From NCBI GenBank assembly GCA_003135495.1, contig PLBX01000308.1:14190-23939 (forward strand): a stretch of 9,750 nucleotides of DNA, read 5' to 3'. The notes below the pieces were generated by a model. It was not told the DNA's origin, did no database searches, and saw only the letters and a program-made list of their open reading frames with translations. Below, piece by piece: positions 7,820 through 9,750 of this stretch. The translations under genes were made by a program, and so were the position numbers. How positions within the stretch are numbered: position 1 is the stretch's first letter; every line of letters begins with the position of its first letter. Source of the DNA: Acidobacteriaceae bacterium (GTDB lineage: Bacteria; Acidobacteriota; Terriglobia; Terriglobales; Acidobacteriaceae).

Positions 7820-7849
7820 AAGACACCGGTTTCGTCGGGGCGCTAGAAT
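7820..7849 (+). promoter_or_regulatory. Candidate sigma-70-type promoter ahead of the epimerase gene
   Basis: AAGACA (7820-7825) matches four of six bases of the -35 consensus and TAGAAT (7844-7849) matches five of six of the -10 consensus, with an 18-base spacer. Transcription would start near 7856, inside or next to a run of seven T (7853-7859), leaving a leader of about 30 bases. The gap it lies in (79 bp) is one of the longest here. Reading from neighbouring genes without this promoter is equally possible. Confidence 0.35.
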
Positions 7850-7872
7850 CAATTTTTTTACGTTGAGAACTC

Positions 7873-7878
7873 GGGGAG
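7873..7878 (+). promoter_or_regulatory. Ribosome binding site deciding a GTG start
   Basis: GGGGAG lies seven bases before GTG 7886. An in-frame TGA sits immediately upstream (7883-7885), so the start cannot lie further 5', and the NAD-binding strand begins only six codons later, so it cannot lie much further 3'. Confidence 0.65.
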
Positions 7879-7885
7879 TGATTGA

Positions 7886-8872
7886 GTGGGATTAAGTGCG
7901 AAGCGGATTTTGCTGACAGGTGGCGCAGGTTTCATTGGCTCTCACGTTGCGGAGGCCCTGATCCGCCGCGGGGCGACATTGTCCATTGTCGACAACCTCG
8001 ATAATTTCTATCCTCTCAGCCGCAAGCAACTCAACCTGCAAGAGATTCGCGACGCAGGAGACTTTGAGTTTTTTGAGGCGGACATAAGGGACATGGATGC
8101 GCTCCGAAAAATCGCGGAGCGCGTCCAGCCTGAAATCGTTATTCACCTCGCCGCTCGCGCCGGAGTGCGGCCTTCGATTGAACAGCCTGCTTTGTATGAG
8201 AGCATAAACGTTGCGGGAACGGTGAACATTCTGGAAATCGCCCGCGAGATTAAGGCGCAGCGGGTGGTCTTTGGATCGTCTAGTTCAGTTTACGGAGTGA
8301 CCAGCACGGTTCCGTTTTGCGAAGACGACCCGAAGACCCACCCCATCTCGCCCTACGCTGCCACGAAACTTGCGGCGGAGATGATGTGTTACACCTACGC
8401 GCATCTTTATGGTTTGACCACGCTTTGCTTGCGCTTCTTTACCGTGTATGGTCCTCGTCAAAGGCCCGATCTCGCGATCCACAAATTCACCGCCCTCATC
8501 GAGATGGGAAAGCCGATCCCGGTCTACGGAGACGGCTCCATGGGCCGCGATTACACTTATGTCGACGACATCGTGGCTGGCGTGGTCGCGTCTGTCGAAT
8601 ATGCGCCGGACCAAAAACTGCCATTTGAGATCTTCAATCTGGGAAACTCCCACCCCGTGCGCCTTGCCGAGTTGATTGCTCAACTGGAAGCAGCGACTGG
8701 AAAAAAAGCACTGCAACAGCGCTTACCCAATCAGCCGGGAGATGTTCCCATCACCTGGGCAAATATCGACAAGGCGAAGCGACTTCTAGGATATTCACCG
8801 AGGACATCGATGGAACAAGGTTTGAGAAATTTTGTTGCTTGGTATCGAGCGACCGCCGCGAACGAGACCTAG
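7886..8872 (+). CDS. NAD-dependent epimerase, UDP-glucuronate 4-epimerase-like
   Basis: A 328-residue extended short-chain dehydrogenase. The glycine-rich NAD loop TGGAGFIG is at 11-18 and Asp36 closes strand beta2, indicating NAD rather than NADP. A serine run at 131-134 before VYG supplies the catalytic Ser, and Tyr157-x3-Lys161 the catalytic pair. The segment DNLDNFYPLSRKQLNL (36-51), the RFFTVYGPRQRPDLAI region with following HKF, and YGDGSMGRDYTYVDDI are closer to UDP-glucuronate 4-epimerases than to GalE or to dTDP-glucose 4,6-dehydratases. The expected reaction interconverts UDP-glucuronate and UDP-galacturonate in the cytoplasm, providing a uronic acid donor. Bacterial relatives act on UDP-glucose/galactose or their N-acetyl forms, so substrate is less certain than fold. 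Start codon GTG is well supported by its ribosome binding site. The next glycosyltransferase starts 16 bases after the TAG. Confidence 0.88.
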   Translation: MGLSAKRILLTGGAGFIGSHVAEALIRRGATLSIVDNLDNFYPLSRKQLNLQEIRDAGDFEFFEADIRDMDALRKIAERVQPEIVIHLAARAGVRPSIEQPALYESINVAGTVNILEIAREIKAQRVVFGSSSSVYGVTSTVPFCEDDPKTHPISPYAATKLAAEMMCYTYAHLYGLTTLCLRFFTVYGPRQRPDLAIHKFTALIEMGKPIPVYGDGSMGRDYTYVDDIVAGVVASVEYAPDQKLPFEIFNLGNSHPVRLAELIAQLEAATGKKALQQRLPNQPGDVPITWANIDKAKRLLGYSPRTSMEQGLRNFVAWYRATAANET

Positions 8873-8888
8873 GGTAATAGCTGAGAGA

Positions 8889-9750
8889 ATGCAATTGGAT
8901 CGGATTAAAAAAGGGAACTCGAACGAGTCTCACCGAGGATTGCTCAAAGTCGGAGTTCTCCTCTCCGGACGAGAGAAATTCAGTCCCTTCTACGGCGGGG
9001 CGCTTGCACGCTGGACGTACGAGGTCTACAGCCGGTTAAGGGATCAATTCGAAGTGACGGTGTTTGGCTTTCCCACTGCCGGAGAGCAACTGTACAACCT
9101 GTCTCACCGTACCAGTGGCGCGTGGAGAATCTGCAATCTCATCGCCCCGATTCCGTTCTTGCGCCGCTTCGACGAACCGCTCTGGTTGTGGAGCTTGATC
9201 GGCTCCCTGCGTCAGCTCGATGTGGTGCACATTCACAACCGTCCCCAATGGGTCCGTGAGCTACGCCGGATGAAGTACCAGGGGAAAATCTGGCTCCATC
9301 TGCAGAACAATCATCTTGGTCACTGGGCGGCAGACGCGCTGGAAGCCCTGGCCCCGCAACTGGACGGCGTCGCTGTCTGCAGCTCATATTTGCGCGACAC
9401 ATTCGCCAGTCGATCCCAGACCTTGGCGGCCAAGACCGAGGTAATCTTTAACGGAGTCGACACCAAACTGTTTTACCCTCGAGAAGAAGCTCGCGAAGCC
9501 AAGACCATCTTCTTCGTCGGACGTTTCGACGAGGAAAAGGGAGTTCTCCAACTGGTTCGCGCATACGCCCGCGTACTCGATCGTCACCCGGACGCGGTCC
9601 TCGTGATTGGGGGAACCACCGGTTTCGGAGTCCACCGAGAAACCGATTATGTGCGTAAAGTACGGGATGCGGCGCAATCATTAGTGCGCAATCAGAAAGC
9701 GCGTATCCATTTTCCGGGATATATTCATCATGACAGGGAGCTGCCGTCCT
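8889..9750 (+). CDS. Glycosyltransferase family 4, 3' truncated by window edge
   Basis: The frame starting at ATG 8889 stays open to the last base, giving 287 complete codons with no stop. The N-terminal acceptor domain begins after a short basic leader: LKVGVLLSGREKFSPFYGG (about 19-37) is the first strand and glycine loop, and VVHIHNRPQW (near 115) is the usual HN-containing turn. The donor domain follows: FNGVDTKLFYP (from Asn188) and VGRFDEEKG (210-218), the loop with Lys217 that binds the nucleotide-sugar phosphate. The C-terminal E-x7-E region lies beyond the window. Function would be transfer of a sugar to the repeat unit or to a related cell-surface glycan. It is 16 bases downstream of the epimerase and likely co-transcribed. 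A GAGAG directly before the ATG and AGGGT at 8871-8875 are only weak ribosome binding sites. The in-frame TTG two codons later is an alternative start. Confidence 0.88.
   Translation, partial: MQLDRIKKGNSNESHRGLLKVGVLLSGREKFSPFYGGALARWTYEVYSRLRDQFEVTVFGFPTAGEQLYNLSHRTSGAWRICNLIAPIPFLRRFDEPLWLWSLIGSLRQLDVVHIHNRPQWVRELRRMKYQGKIWLHLQNNHLGHWAADALEALAPQLDGVAVCSSYLRDTFASRSQTLAAKTEVIFNGVDTKLFYPREEAREAKTIFFVGRFDEEKGVLQLVRAYARVLDRHPDAVLVIGGTTGFGVHRETDYVRKVRDAAQSLVRNQKARIHFPGYIHHDRELPS

Noticed and set aside
7821..7859. An intrinsic terminator after the flippase gene, suggested by the T7 run
   Set aside because: No GC-rich stem of more than about three pairs precedes the T run; the region fits a promoter better than a terminator.
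1..9750. Mobile elements, CRISPR array, tRNA, phage or defence genes
   Set aside because: No transposase or integrase motifs, spaced direct repeats, cloverleaf-like sequences or terminal inverted repeats were seen; nearly all the DNA is accounted for by intact co-directional glycan genes.

Overview
The window is a stretch of a surface or exopolysaccharide biosynthesis locus. Eight protein-coding genes all lie on the + strand: six complete and one cut at each end. No RNA gene, insertion sequence, integrase, CRISPR array or replication origin is visible. Base composition (GC-rich, roughly mid-to-upper fifties percent by eye), coding density and protein style suit a free-living Gram-negative-type bacterium. 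Acidobacteriota is my best guess, but this rests on general resemblance and no marker gene is present.

Layout. 1-318 is the 3' end of a gene I do not recognise. After a 73-bp gap holding a 15-bp AT-rich palindrome comes a zinc-ribbon SAM-dependent methyltransferase of the sugar C-methyltransferase type (392-1621). An 81-bp gap with a small hairpin follows. Next is a tight run: a 576-residue protein with GT-B-like motifs and no familiar name (1703-3433), a family 4 glycosyltransferase (3439-4497), a glutamine-dependent asparagine-synthase-type amidotransferase whose ATG overlaps the preceding stop by one base (4497-6362), and a Wzx-type flippase with a TTG start (6385-7806). A 79-bp gap with a promoter-like sequence and a good ribosome binding site precedes a UDP-glucuronate 4-epimerase-like enzyme with a GTG start (7886-8872). 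Sixteen bases later begins a second family 4 glycosyltransferase that runs off the right edge (8889-9750).

How the genes may work together (inference). The epimerase would supply a UDP-hexuronic acid such as UDP-galacturonate. The glycosyltransferases would assemble a lipid-linked repeat unit on the cytoplasmic face. The amidotransferase could convert a uronic acid carboxylate to an amide, and the methyltransferase could decorate a sugar. The flippase would carry the finished unit across the inner membrane. No polymerase (Wzy), initiating sugar-phosphate transferase, Wza/Wzc export gene or exosortase is in the window, so the locus should continue on one or both sides. The least explained parts are the 576-residue protein and the truncated first gene.
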